A stretch of DNA of 44,738 bases from a virus: IMG/VR virus record IMGVR_UViG_3300034105_002198, positions 1 through 44,738 of that record. One strand, given 5' to 3'. This document shows positions 22,137 to 30,717 of the stretch, piece after piece; the first letter of the stretch is position 1, and each line of letters begins with the position of its first letter. Position numbers and translations under genes: made by a program. The notes under the pieces are model-generated. The model searched no databases and had not been told where the DNA came from. It saw only the letters and a program-made list of their open reading frames with translations.

Positions 22137-22164
22137 AATCTACGACAAGTTTCCGTATCGTAAA
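22137..22164 (-). promoter_or_regulatory. Promoter P4 of the repeated TTTACG family
   Basis: On the minus strand TTTACG (22164-22159) is followed by 16 bases and TAGATT (22142-22137). AGTTG immediately before it matches P1 and P3. It would drive the AAA ATPase gene at 22101. Confidence 0.6.
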
Positions 22165-22215
22165 CAACTATTGGTCGTAAAGTGTAAATTGAGCGTGTGG
22201 CGGTGGAGGTTGCAT

Positions 22216-22248
22216 GTGGTAGGCGGAGTGTCAATCTCCGCCTACCAC
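22216..22248 (-). terminator. Strong 13-bp hairpin after the 223-aa protein gene
   Basis: A perfect 13-bp stem (gtggtaggcggag and its complement) around a 7-base loop begins 13 bp after the stop at 22262. It would be very stable. There is no U tract, and promoter P4 follows within 60 bp, so this marks a transcription-unit border. Confidence 0.6.
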
Positions 22249-22261
22249 GATGTTCGACTAA

Positions 22262-22933
22262 TTACTCCGCAGCGGTTTCTGCACGGCTGCCGGGGTGGAT
22301 TTCGTGGCCGAAGAACCACTCAAGGAAGTCGTCGAAGCCGCGACCCTCGACTCGGGCAATCGCTCCAAGCTTATTGTTATCCCCTTCGAACTGGCGGCGC
22401 AGAGCGTTGTAGGACTCCTCGACGTTTTCGAGGTCCTTGCGAAGCTCGGCTTGCTTGTCTTTGTCGTTGCCGCCGTAGAAGATGGTGCACTGACGGCGGA
22501 GGCGGCGGAACGCCCAATTGAGCGAGATGACGTTGGGGTCTTTCGGAGTGGAGACCGCCGCGGGTTTAACCACTTTTGCTATCGGCTTGGCGGCTTCAAC
22601 AACCACCTCAACCTCGGGCAGTTTGATGCGGGCTGCAACGGCTTCGGCACGGACATCGTGGTGGTCATGGCCGCCAAGGAGACCTACGACAACCGCATCA
22701 CCTTTAGCTGCGATGGTAATCCAACCAAGTTCTTGCAACTTAGTAGCCGCGGTGTGCATGTCGGCCTTAGTGAATCCCTTGACCTTTGCTGGAGGCGGAG
22801 AACCGTTGGGAGTTGACGTTTGGACGAGAGCCGCCAGCAAGGCGAGCTGAGCCGCGTCGAGCTCGGCTTTCTTGGAGAGACGGAGGGTTTTGTCGGTGAG
22901 GGACTTACGGAGGGCTGCGATGTTTGCGTTCAT
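22262..22933 (-). CDS. Hypothetical protein, mixed helical
   Basis: A 223-aa protein with a helical N-terminal half (STPNGSPPPAKVKGFTKADM ... winged-helix-like) and a charged helical second half. Residues 43-90 (FTKADMHTAATKLQELGWITI) hint at a helix-turn-helix, but not strongly. It follows promoter P5 and ends before a strong hairpin. Function unknown. Confidence 0.7.
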   Translation of the reverse strand: MNANIAALRKSLTDKTLRLSKKAELDAAQLALLAALVQTSTPNGSPPPAKVKGFTKADMHTAATKLQELGWITIAAKGDAVVVGLLGGHDHHDVRAEAVAARIKLPEVEVVVEAAKPIAKVVKPAAVSTPKDPNVISLNWAFRRLRRQCTIFYGGNDKDKQAELRKDLENVEESYNALRRQFEGDNNKLGAIARVEGRGFDDFLEWFFGHEIHPGSRAETAAE

Positions 22934-22984
22934 GTTATTCTATTTAGTTTGGTTTTGTTTGATGTGGTTGCGTCCACGACAAAC

Positions 22985-23012
22985 CTTTAACGTAGTAGAA
23001 CAGGTTCGTAAA
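22985..23012 (-). promoter_or_regulatory. Promoter P5 of the repeated TTTACG family
   Basis: On the minus strand TTTACG (23012-23007) is followed by 16 bases and TTAAAG (22990-22985), a weak -10. AATAATG just upstream resembles P1 and P2. It lies between the RuvC-like gene and the 223-aa gene. Confidence 0.5.
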
Positions 23013-23015
23013 CCA

Positions 23016-23504
23016 TTATTTGACGAAATTTTTGGACCGCCACAATTCACCCGCCTTCGCGATCAATAACGCGTCCGCTGAATACATAGTCACATTGACG
23101 GATGGGAACAGTTCTTCGGCGCGGCCTTTGAGCTTGCGCTTCCAGTCTGACTTCTCGAGTCGCTCTGGATTCTGACACTCCACCAACTTTTGCCAGCGCT
23201 GCGGCGTGATTAACTTTACGTTATACCCAAATGCGATCGCCAAGCCCTGCGCGAACTTGAAGTTGCCGTAGAGCGTAGCGATGGAGTGACCGTAGACAGT
23301 TTGCTTTGCAAAACGCTTCGAGCCGGTCCACGTGGGAATCTGTTCAATGTAGACCCAATCATTTTGTGGGTCATGACCAACTTCTGGCCTTAGCATCTCG
23401 ACTAAGCCCTCGTCTTCTTCGGGCATCTTGTCCGCGCTGACGCACTCATTGTTAACGAGACACACTATGCCGCCATTGCTGCCAGGATCTATGCCGATAG
23501 TCAT
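23016..23504 (-). CDS. RuvC-like Holliday junction resolvase
   Basis: A 162-aa nuclease with the RuvC fold. The acidic active-site positions are visible: Asp6 in GIDPGSNGG, Glu54 in VYIEQIP and Asp144 in SADALLIA. These are the standard metal-binding residues. Length is typical. It overlaps the endolysin gene by 4 bp but belongs functionally to the replication/recombination block, resolving branched DNA before packaging. Confidence 0.9.
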   Translation of the reverse strand: MTIGIDPGSNGGIVCLVNNECVSADKMPEEDEGLVEMLRPEVGHDPQNDWVYIEQIPTWTGSKRFAKQTVYGHSIATLYGNFKFAQGLAIAFGYNVKLITPQRWQKLVECQNPERLEKSDWKRKLKGRAEELFPSVNVTMYSADALLIAKAGELWRSKNFVK

Positions 23505-24094
23505 ACCAAACTTTCGGCATAGTTAGCTGCGGAGTCCCAGCGATTGACCAACCCTTTCCAAAACTTAGCGCGCTCTCCAATCGGCGGAGCAACTTTACGC
23601 TCGTAGGTTTCTCGAGCTTGGCGAAGTGCCACGATGAACTTCTGTTGCGACTGTACCGTGGCCTCAACTTTCTGTAAGGCCCCTCGAGTCTTTGGCCCAA
23701 CGGTTCCATCGTCGGCCACTCCGAGAGCCAATTGCAGAATTCTAGCTGCTCCGCGAGGCCCTCGATTAAAGCAACAATCACGCAAGAACACTTCGATGGC
23801 CGGAATCGAGGACCATCCTGCTGCGTTAGTGAACTCTGCGATGTAGTTGACCGCGGCCTCCTCAGCTTCCACGTCTTTGTTATCGTCCAACAACCGCTTT
23901 AGTTTTGCCGCAAGATCCGGATGAAATCGGTCATTGATGCCGGCAATCTCATACGTCCCACCTCCATCTGACCTAGGTAACTTATAGACCACCAGTTCGG
24001 CGGTATTACCATCGTGATCTGCGTCTTTTGTGTCTCGACGTGCTTCACACAGGAGAATGAAGCGCGCAGCCAGATTGGAGGTGGGAGTAGTCAT
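23501..24094 (-). CDS. Endolysin, GH108/PG_binding_3-type
   Basis: A 197-aa protein. The region RGPRGAARILQLALGVADDG ... TRGAL at about 113-140 matches the peptidoglycan-binding domain that follows GH108 muramidases. The N-terminal domain has the expected acidic region (LLCEARRD near 14-21), with Glu17 a candidate catalytic residue. Without a signal peptide it needs the holin for export. Spanin and holin-like genes lie nearby, completing a lysis cassette. Confidence 0.85.
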   Translation of the reverse strand: MTTPTSNLAARFILLCEARRDTKDADHDGNTAELVVYKLPRSDGGGTYEIAGINDRFHPDLAAKLKRLLDDNKDVEAEEAAVNYIAEFTNAAGWSSIPAIEVFLRDCCFNRGPRGAARILQLALGVADDGTVGPKTRGALQKVEATVQSQQKFIVALRQARETYERKVAPPIGERAKFWKGLVNRWDSAANYAESLV

Positions 24095-24096
24095 GA

Positions 24097-24345
24097 TTAT
24101 TTGTCGTTGCCAATGATTAGGGCACGAGTGAATGCCGCCTGCGAATAGAGTTTCTCGCCTGTGGCTTTCCAGCGGCCTTCGGCGAACTGATACTCTACAC
24201 CTTCAATGCTTGTCACCGAGGTCGGCGTGTAAAGCGCCGACGAGTTTAGCAATGATTCGCCGCTCTCGGTCAAGAGCTTCGATTTGCAGGAGAGCAGACT
24301 CACTGCCAACAGTAGATAGGCGAAGAACGTCAGCGTCGATTTCAT
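24097..24345 (-). CDS. Lipoprotein, possible outer spanin
   Basis: An 82-aa protein with a type II signal peptide: MKSTLTFFAYLLLAVSLLSC, with the lipobox cysteine at residue 20. The mature part is small and polar. It lies directly before the endolysin, and its start falls within a second minus-strand frame (24203-24433), as Rz1-type genes do inside Rz. An outer-membrane spanin is a good fit, which implies a Gram-negative host. Confidence 0.7.
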   Translation of the reverse strand: MKSTLTFFAYLLLAVSLLSCKSKLLTESGESLLNSSALYTPTSVTSIEGVEYQFAEGRWKATGEKLYSQAAFTRALIIGNDK

Positions 24346-24433
24346 GGATGCGTCTAAATGGGGTTGATGCGTTGACCGCTAGCCAAACTCTCGCTACTAG
24401 TTTAAGCAGTTCGATGATACTTAGAGTCGTCAC
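24203..24433 (-). CDS. Possible inner spanin overlapping the lipoprotein gene
   Basis: A 76-aa frame with a GTG start. It overlaps the lipoprotein gene in another frame, the arrangement typical of Rz/Rz1. The C-terminal half (VLRLSTVGSESALLQIEALDRERRI...) could form a coiled coil. The N-terminal segment (LSIIELLKLVARVWLAV) is only weakly hydrophobic and contains Glu, Lys and Arg, so a membrane anchor is doubtful. The frame may be accidental. Confidence 0.45.
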   Translation of the reverse strand: MTTLSIIELLKLVARVWLAVNASTPFRRIHEIDADVLRLSTVGSESALLQIEALDRERRIIAKLVGALHADLGDKH

Positions 24434-24466
24434 TGCACGCAGAGAAAGTGTGGTTGAGTCTAACTA

Positions 24467-24754
24467 TTATAGACCGAGCAAAGGAGCTAGGCGAGCTAGC
24501 GACTCAAAGATGATCTTCACCTCGGTATTGATGGCTGGCGATTCAGCCGCGGCAGCAAACACGTCCGCGTAACCCTTGGCAATCGGACTACCTATAGGGA
24601 TAGTGGCTTTACCCGAGCGCACGAATCGCTGTCCGATAATGTTAGCTGTAGTCGTGTTGCCGTCAGGTCCGAGGCGGGTGGCCAGGTATAAACTGACAGT
24701 GGTTTCCTCGGCGGTTACGTTGCCGACTGTGATTTTCTGGGAGGTGCGAATCAT
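24467..24754 (-). CDS. Hypothetical protein, probably structural
   Basis: A 95-aa protein of unknown function that looks beta-rich (KITVGNVTAEETTVSLYLAT...). It follows the collagen-like fibre gene and precedes the lysis genes, so it could be a small tail or fibre accessory protein. Confidence 0.65.
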   Translation of the reverse strand: MIRTSQKITVGNVTAEETTVSLYLATRLGPDGNTTTANIIGQRFVRSGKATIPIGSPIAKGYADVFAAAAESPAINTEVKIIFESLARLAPLLGL

Positions 24755-24812
24755 CGTGTTTAATGGGTAGTGAGTAGTGGTTTAGCGAAACTGGTTGGTC
24801 TGTGGCTGGGAA

Positions 24813-25733
24813 TTAGCGACGCAGCGCCGTGATTAGTTCATTCATCTTGGCGCGTAGCGCTTCCATGTCGACTAGTGTTGGTGGGAAATCCAAGAAAGGT
24901 ACGTCCATCGTTGGCACCGAGTTGCTGTTGTTACTGGTACCGGCAATTGCCGATGCCAGAGTAGCATTCGATACCTCTCCTGGTGCTCCATCGTTCCCAT
25001 TGCTTCCTGGTGCTCCATCGTTCCCATTGCTTCCCGCAGGTCCAGGTGGACCTCCAGGGTCACCTTGGGGTCCTTGTGGTCCATCGTTGCCTGCTGGACC
25101 TTGGGGTCCTTGTGGTCCTTGTGCTCCATCGTTGCCTGATGAACCTTGCGGACCTGGATCGCCTTGCGGACCTTGCGGACCTGGATCGCCTTGCGGACCT
25201 TGCGGGCCTTGCGGACCTCCAGGGTCACCTTGGGGTCCTTGTGGTCCTTGCGCTCCTTCGTTTCCCTGGGGTCCAGGTGGACCTCCAGGGTCACCTTGGG
25301 GTCCTTGGGGTCCTTGTGGTCCTGCTGGTCCTGCTGGTCCTGCTGGTCCTGCTGGTCCAATGATAGGATCCCACACAGCAGCCCCTTCAGTAGCATCACT
25401 GCATTCCCATTCGCGTCCATCCTGATGGACCCACCTCGACCCTACACGGAAACGCATCGAGTCTCTGTCGTCGTCATTTACAGACGGAGCACCAAAGTTC
25501 ATTCGCACTTCGCGAACGCCCATTCCACTTTGGTCAAAGAACCACAGCCTTCCACCTTCCCATCGTTGACGGTAGTCGATAGAGCATACTTGCTCGATGC
25601 CACCACCGGCACCGAGACTGCCATAACTTGGGTCGCCGGCTTGCAAGGTTGAACCGTTTAAGAAGTCGATGGGAACGCCACCCTCACCGCCACCGCCACC
25701 GCCACCGCCGAGTAAATGTATAGAGAGTCCCAT
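24813..25733 (-). CDS. Collagen-like tail fibre protein
   Basis: A 306-aa protein. A poly-Gly run follows the N-terminus ([16 protein letters not shown]), then a domain of about 100 residues. Residues about 125-255 consist of Gly-X-Y triplets ([16 protein letters not shown]), and a short helical C-terminus with [11 protein letters not shown] may trimerise the fibre. Collagen triple helices occur in phage tail fibres and form the shaft of receptor-binding structures. The start at 25733 avoids a long overlap with the previous gene. Confidence 0.85.
   Translation of the reverse strand: MGLSIHLLGGGGGGGGEGGVPIDFLNGSTLQAGDPSYGSLGAGGGIEQVCSIDYRQRWEGGRLWFFDQSGMGVREVRMNFGAPSVNDDDRDSMRFRVGSRWVHQDGREWECSDATEGAAVWDPIIGPAGPAGPAGPAGPQGPQGPQGDPGGPPGPQGNEGAQGPQGPQGDPGGPQGPQGPQGDPGPQGPQGDPGPQGSSGNDGAQGPQGPQGPAGNDGPQGPQGDPGGPPGPAGSNGNDGAPGSNGNDGAPGEVSNATLASAIAGTSNNSNSVPTMDVPFLDFPPTLVDMEALRAKMNELITALRR
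24975..25360. repeat. 9-bp-period repeats encoding Gly-X-Y triplets
   Basis: Imperfect repeats such as ggtccttgtggtcct encode the collagen-like section. They stay in frame with a period of 9 bp. Slippage could change fibre length between isolates. Confidence 0.85.
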
Positions 25734-25738
25734 AAAGT

Positions 25739-26047
25739 TCAGCCCACCTGCACGTTGATGTTGATTGTGATACCGGTATTGCACAATCCGTAGATACCAT
25801 GGCAGACAAGGGGCCATAGGATGTTGTCCGGCGTGAACACGAGGCGCTCACCTGCGGAGACCCACAACGCCGCCGTGGCGAAAGTAAAGTTGCGCTCACC
25901 AACGCTCAGAGCGAGCTTGTCGGCTGCCGAGTCCGACCGGCTAAGAATGATGAAGCGCCTTTTGCCGCTCAGGGGTAACGCGGACGCAAGTTCGACGGAA
26001 CCAGCAATGGTACCGTCATCAACGGAGATTGTTCTAGGTGAGGCCAT
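25739..26047 (-). CDS. Hypothetical structural protein
   Basis: A 102-aa beta-rich protein ([20 protein letters not shown] ... [13 protein letters not shown]). It lies between the holin-like genes and the collagen-like fibre gene, so a tail or fibre component is likely. No family assigned. Confidence 0.65.
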   Translation of the reverse strand: MASPRTISVDDGTIAGSVELASALPLSGKRRFIILSRSDSAADKLALSVGERNFTFATAALWVSAGERLVFTPDNILWPLVCHGIYGLCNTGITININVQVG

Positions 26048-26107
26048 GATCAGGAGAGGAGTTTCGGGGGTGGTGCGGTGAGTGCCGCAGCGACAGATAT
26101 CGGGTTA

Positions 26108-26332
26108 CTACTTGACTGTGTAATTACGGGCGACCCAGCTAAGTCCCTGTTCTAGAACAGCCGCGGCTAGTGCGCCCAAGCCTGCCGTGATTGCAGTGGT
26201 GTGGTCCCCTGAGACGTTGTGTGATACCAGAAACGTGCTAACTCCAGTGAGGCCGATAGCAACGTATTTGAGCGCGAAGCGGGTGAACCAACCTGCGTTA
26301 GTAGTGACGATTGTGATGATGACGTTTTTCAT
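26108..26332 (-). CDS. Holin-like small membrane protein
   Basis: A 74-aa protein with two hydrophobic segments (FALKYVAIGLTGVSTFLV at about 18-35 and TTAITAGLGALAAAVLEQ at about 45-62), a charged C-terminus and a class II holin layout. It starts 2 bp after another small membrane protein gene. ATG at 26332 was chosen because the longer frame runs into that gene. Confidence 0.65.
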   Translation of the reverse strand: MKNVIITIVTTNAGWFTRFALKYVAIGLTGVSTFLVSHNVSGDHTTAITAGLGALAAAVLEQGLSWVARNYTVK

Positions 26333-26333
26333 G

Positions 26334-26510
26334 TTATTTGCGGAGGTTTTTGACGATGAGAATAATACCGGAAATGCAACCGAGTACGCCGGCCAGGACA
26401 CCTACAGCCAGCGAGGTGAGTTTCAGCCATGCCTCGATTTCGGCAAGTGTCGATAAAGAACTAACGAGAGCTACAGTGGACCCGATAAATGGAGCGAAAT
26501 GATCGTTCAT
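26334..26510 (-). CDS. 58-aa holin-like membrane peptide
   Basis: A short frame (MNDHFAPFIGSTVALVSSLS...) with a strong C-terminal transmembrane segment (LAVGVLAGVLGCISGIILIV, about 33-52), a weaker hydrophobic N-terminal part, and a basic tail (KNLRK). It ends 2 bp before the second holin-like gene. Two adjacent small membrane proteins suggest a holin/antiholin or pinholin pair. This is inference. Confidence 0.65.
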   Translation of the reverse strand: MNDHFAPFIGSTVALVSSLSTLAEIEAWLKLTSLAVGVLAGVLGCISGIILIVKNLRK

Positions 26511-26516
26511 GGATTT

Positions 26517-28469
26517 TTAATATCTTTCAGCGAATGCGTAGCAAGTGATTGAGCCGCCAGTGGGGATGGTTGTCAGGTAAGCCACAAGATCGCAGTCGGC
26601 TCGTCCGTTTAACCATTCGTCCGTATAACCTGCTCGCGAAGGGACGCTATAGGTGAGGTTAAAGATGTCTTGCGAGATGCGGAAATACGTTCCGCCTGCG
26701 TTTTTGAAGGCATACCGAATGGTCGCATAAACGCCTGCACCGTTGATGAAAATGTCCGTCGGTTTGATGGTTTTGCCAGCAACTTTGGGGATGAGGATTA
26801 TTTCTGTGATTTGTCCTGAACCTGTGACTGCGTCGACACCGTAACCGCCTAAACTAGTTGCTATAACTCCACCATAGGTGTTAGAAGTAATTTGCAAGCG
26901 CACAGAAGCTCCCGATGCGTTGCGATGCGCAGTATGGTATCGGCTATCTTCGCCATCTACATCCAATGTAACGTCCGCGCCAAAATAATTACCAATGGCA
27001 TAGGCAAGATGGCTGGCGACTGTACTTTGATCGAGGTCAGAAGTGTCGATCCATGTAGTGCCATCACTCGGATTTGTGATGGCAAAAGTAAGAGTCAAAG
27101 GCGACGCTACATCAGACTCTATGACCATTACGCCACTTCCAGTAATTGAACCAGTGACACTGTATGAGATTACAGGGTATTGAGCAGCTACAGGTGCGAC
27201 TGTGTAGCCTTGCAATACGCCAGATGCACGAACTAGGGGTGTGCTGGAGAGTGCCACGCCCGTAGCCCGCTGATAGGCAGTGCAAATCCAACTAGCCGTG
27301 CTACCGTTGGTGCTACGGAAGGTGACCACGTCCCCTGCAGCGGCGACGATGTTTGCGCCGGTCGGGAGGATGAAGGTCGTGGCGTTGTGGTTAAGCGTGC
27401 AAGTCGCGGTGAATTTCACCGTTTTAATTGTGCCAGGTCCGGCAACGCCGATGCTGCTCGCATAGGCATCTGAGATGCTGGAGTTCAACTCGATAAAGTC
27501 TGCAGGGATGCCGACTAGAGCTGCGAAGTTGGCGTTGGTGCTGCGGGTAGCGTAGTGGTCCAGTACTGCGCGGTAAGTCTGAGCGTCAATTCCGAGTTGC
27601 AAGCCTAATAAGCCACGCTGTATCGAGGTACTGGCCGCTTGCATGAGTGCCAGACCATCGCTAGTGATACCGCTGATGTTGCTTTGCAGGATGGTCCAAC
27701 TCGTGCCGACTGTGGCGTGGTTACCTGTGACCGCGGTGGTCTGGCAAACGATGACATCGCCAATCTCGACGACCACGCCAGAACTACCGCCTATCTTGCC
27801 CGCGGCAGATATGACCCAAGTGTCACCTTGCGTGGCCGCGGGATAGTTCGGGTTGGCACTGGCGTTAATGCCACCTTTGTAGGTCATGGCTCCTACAACA
27901 TTGGGGGCGTCCGCGTTGATCGTAATGATCTTAGTGACGGGGTCCACGTCTAACGTGATGTTGTCTCCTTCCGCCAGTTGTTCGACCAACCACAGTTTGG
28001 CCGCACTTCCCGCAACATCGGGAGCACCGTCATCGAGGCGAGCTGGAGAGTTGATGACTACAAGATCGAATGGTTGGCTCTTGATCGGGTTGGTGTCTCC
28101 ACTGATTCGCCACTCGATCTGAGCGCGTAGCGTAGTCTTGAGTTGAGCGCCGACTATAGCCTCTAACTGCACGGAATCTACTAGTCCAGTCCAGGTATAA
28201 CGAGTGGCAACTCCGTTACCAGAAACTGTCCAAGCGCCATCTGGGAACACAGAGGATTCCGCGTTTGGTTCTGTGACTGGTTTAACAACCAGACGCAAAC
28301 TGTCCGCGGTATAACCCGCTATAGCCGCCGGAGCTCCCGCTACTACGAAGGCGACCTTGATGATCGACGTGGTGCCGAGAATGACAGATGGAACCGACCC
28401 GACTTTGCTAGCCGGTGCCGTGGACACGTAACCGTTACGCTGGTTGATGAAAATGTTGTGGGCGTCCAT
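26517..28469 (-). CDS. Tail fibre or tail-tip structural protein
   Basis: A 650-aa protein rich in Thr, Val, Ala and Gly, with beta-structured segments and no enzyme motif. The N-terminal half contains phage-fibre-like beta strands (LEAIVGAQLKTTLRAQIEWR). The C-terminal half has short Gly-rich repeats and ends in a domain with DEWLNGRADCDLVAY. Its place after the tape measure and tail-tip genes suggests a receptor-binding or tail-tip fibre. Confidence 0.7.
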   Translation of the reverse strand: MDAHNIFINQRNGYVSTAPASKVGSVPSVILGTTSIIKVAFVVAGAPAAIAGYTADSLRLVVKPVTEPNAESSVFPDGAWTVSGNGVATRYTWTGLVDSVQLEAIVGAQLKTTLRAQIEWRISGDTNPIKSQPFDLVVINSPARLDDGAPDVAGSAAKLWLVEQLAEGDNITLDVDPVTKIITINADAPNVVGAMTYKGGINASANPNYPAATQGDTWVISAAGKIGGSSGVVVEIGDVIVCQTTAVTGNHATVGTSWTILQSNISGITSDGLALMQAASTSIQRGLLGLQLGIDAQTYRAVLDHYATRSTNANFAALVGIPADFIELNSSISDAYASSIGVAGPGTIKTVKFTATCTLNHNATTFILPTGANIVAAAGDVVTFRSTNGSTASWICTAYQRATGVALSSTPLVRASGVLQGYTVAPVAAQYPVISYSVTGSITGSGVMVIESDVASPLTLTFAITNPSDGTTWIDTSDLDQSTVASHLAYAIGNYFGADVTLDVDGEDSRYHTAHRNASGASVRLQITSNTYGGVIATSLGGYGVDAVTGSGQITEIILIPKVAGKTIKPTDIFINGAGVYATIRYAFKNAGGTYFRISQDIFNLTYSVPSRAGYTDEWLNGRADCDLVAYLTTIPTGGSITCYAFAERY

Positions 28470-28490
28470 GTGTTCGTGGTAGATGGATTG

Positions 28491-29429
28491 TCAAGTCATA
28501 TCCATTTCCCAATACGTGACGTTCGCTCCGGCTTTGACTAGCACAACGTTTGACGCCAACTCGCCAGCAAAACGCGCGATTACATTTCCAGCCGCGCTGG
28601 CTTTGACTACCCCTTCTAGGAAGGCCATGTTGACTCCGTTGATCGATGACGCGTTCGCCGCGGCTGGGGAATCATAGCTGCTTACAAAGTTGACGGTTTG
28701 GGATGTGGTCGTCAAAGTGTATTGACTCGTAAGGTATAACGACGTCGCGGTTGGACCATTCACCCCCCATCGTGACCCGTTGAGCGCGTTACCACTAGTG
28801 AATGGTATGACGAAGCGGAACCCGTAAGTTTTATTTGCATCGACTGGGAAACTGAGCCCGGTTACATCAACCAGCGTATTGGCTAGGGCGCTACTACTCA
28901 CATCAGATTTGATATGCTTAACGGTTGGGCGTAAATAGGGTCCGCCACCAGACTCTGACGGATCTACGTCGGGCAAATCTTCGTCCCCGCGCCAGATATT
29001 ATTGTAGACCTGTAAGGATACCCACTGGCAACGTCGCCAAGAGTCTGAGGATGACGGCCGCCAAGCGAACTGTGCCGCGATGGTGGCTGACATAGATTCT
29101 GGGTCCGCGCCGATCGTCATGAGGTCGTCGAGCGCCGGGACGACATAACTGACTTCAGCTTGATATTCCCCGGTGACAGAATCGTAAGTGAAACCTGACG
29201 TGCCAGCTAATACTTCGCCAGTTCCGAAATTAGGTAGTTCATCGTTGATCAAGTCTTTAGCTATGAAGACGAATTGGGCTAACTCTGGGGCTTGCCAGGT
29301 CGATCCGCGGCGAATCAATAGTAGTTGGATATGTTCGCCACTACCCCGTTGCGCCACGAGCGTCGTGGCAGCTACCCCGGTAGCAGGATCGATTAGGATG
29401 TCTTGGTCGGTATCGAATATGACTCTCAT
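28491..29429 (-). CDS. Tail-tip structural protein
   Basis: A 312-aa protein. The N-terminal part (FDTDQDILIDPATGVAATTL) resembles the first domain of the next gene's fibre region only in composition. The C-terminal half (VDVTGLSFPVDANKTYGFRF...) is a beta domain often found in phage tail proteins. Unknown exact role; baseplate or fibre attachment is inferred from position. Confidence 0.65.
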   Translation of the reverse strand: MRVIFDTDQDILIDPATGVAATTLVAQRGSGEHIQLLLIRRGSTWQAPELAQFVFIAKDLINDELPNFGTGEVLAGTSGFTYDSVTGEYQAEVSYVVPALDDLMTIGADPESMSATIAAQFAWRPSSSDSWRRCQWVSLQVYNNIWRGDEDLPDVDPSESGGGPYLRPTVKHIKSDVSSSALANTLVDVTGLSFPVDANKTYGFRFVIPFTSGNALNGSRWGVNGPTATSLYLTSQYTLTTTSQTVNFVSSYDSPAAANASSINGVNMAFLEGVVKASAAGNVIARFAGELASNVVLVKAGANVTYWEMDMT

Positions 29430-29447
29430 GTGTTTCTAACTGAGCAG

Positions 29448-29840
29448 TCAATCCTCTTCCTCTGTTCGGGCCAGTCTGGTAATCCATCGCTCCACGTGGC
29501 CGCTAAGTCTGGTTGCATCTTCAAAGCGAAGGTGCTTGAACTTTGCCGCGAACTGGAACGGATCGCGGTCCGCTATCTTACTGCCGACAGCGTCTTCGAT
29601 GTAAGCCACTACGCGTCTAGCTTCGTCGATGCCAACAACGCCTCGAGATTTTGAAAATTTGAATGGTTTGGCATTTCCCTCGGGAGCCTTCTTTTCCGTA
29701 TCCGTAAAGTTCATCACGTCATCAGTTTCCCATGTTCGACCTAGCAGCGGGAAAATGAATAAAGTGTAGCGTCGCAGTTCAGGGTAGAGCACTAATCCAG
29801 TAGCTTTCTTCCAAGTGAACGGGTCTATCTTGCGAGCCAT
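29448..29840 (-). CDS. Hypothetical tail-region protein
   Basis: A 130-aa mixed-charge protein (MARKIDPFTWKKATGLVLYP...) with no recognised motif. It lies between two tail-tip genes and starts one base after the previous stop. It may be a small tail assembly or tip protein. Confidence 0.65.
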   Translation of the reverse strand: MARKIDPFTWKKATGLVLYPELRRYTLFIFPLLGRTWETDDVMNFTDTEKKAPEGNAKPFKFSKSRGVVGIDEARRVVAYIEDAVGSKIADRDPFQFAAKFKHLRFEDATRLSGHVERWITRLARTEEED

Positions 29841-29841
29841 A

Positions 29842-30717
29842 TTATCGTATTACTGCACGAGGTACGTATTCGAAGGTCAGTGAGATGAGCCAAAGGCTCA
29901 CTCCGGGAATTTGCTCGCTCTCGACCCCGGACAACTTCCAACCCCAAGGCCAGTTGAACGTAAAGCCAGCTGAACTGTACCATGGCATATCGAAGATGTC
30001 GAAAACCTCTGGCGGGTTCTCTGGAGTCCAATGCCCTGGAATTCGATCCGTCGGCGGAACGGTCGACGACACGAACGACTCGATCAGAATAATGCGACTA
30101 GTGTCTAAAGCCGTAAACCGCTGGTCTTGCCAACCGGTGAAGTTGCCGAACTCATCGTAGAATGGAGTGTTCCCAGGTGTAAGCGCTAGAGTCGTACTTG
30201 ACGACAACACCTGGTTGTTGACCGTGATTCGCCGCTTGCGCGGCTTATCAGCTTCTACTCCGATAATACCTTTGTATGCGCATTGGAGGTTGTAGAATGG
30301 TTTGTCGATAAGACTACGATCTATGTCGACTAAAAACATTGCTGGGTAATCTGGGTGCACAGAACCTAGCGTGATGGAATCAGGTTCTCGAGTTGCAAAA
30401 CCGACTGTGGCTTCATCCCATCCGCCAGCCGTGATCTTCTCAGCCATTTCTAGAACTTTAGTCGGGTTGTGACCCGCGATGCCGCTACATTGTAGTCGAT
30501 GCACGTAGGCTTGCCCAGGAACTTCGACCGTGATCTCATCCTCGAGGATCCGCATATTTGGGAAATTTGGAGGCGCACCTCCGTTAGCAAATGCGTCGTA
30601 GCGATCTCTTTGCCAGACTTGAACTAGTTGGTCTAGTCCACGTTGGCGACGTGTGATCTTATCCTCCTCCAACCTAAAGTTTTTGAGGCCAATAATTTGG
30701 TGGCTAGCTTGAGTCAT
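29842..30717 (-). CDS. Tail protein downstream of the tape measure
   Basis: A 291-aa protein that overlaps the tape-measure stop by 4 bp. It has no signature I can name. In phages of this type the gene after the tape measure usually encodes a distal tail or hub protein, so that is the working label. Contains aromatic-rich segments (MPWYSSAGFTFNWPWGWKL). Confidence 0.65.
   Translation of the reverse strand: MTQASHQIIGLKNFRLEEDKITRRQRGLDQLVQVWQRDRYDAFANGGAPPNFPNMRILEDEITVEVPGQAYVHRLQCSGIAGHNPTKVLEMAEKITAGGWDEATVGFATREPDSITLGSVHPDYPAMFLVDIDRSLIDKPFYNLQCAYKGIIGVEADKPRKRRITVNNQVLSSSTTLALTPGNTPFYDEFGNFTGWQDQRFTALDTSRIILIESFVSSTVPPTDRIPGHWTPENPPEVFDIFDMPWYSSAGFTFNWPWGWKLSGVESEQIPGVSLWLISLTFEYVPRAVIR

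Noticed and set aside
24829-25425. Plus-strand Gly/Pro-rich frame
   Set aside because: It is the mirror of the collagen-like repeats; Gly/Pro codons read well on both strands.
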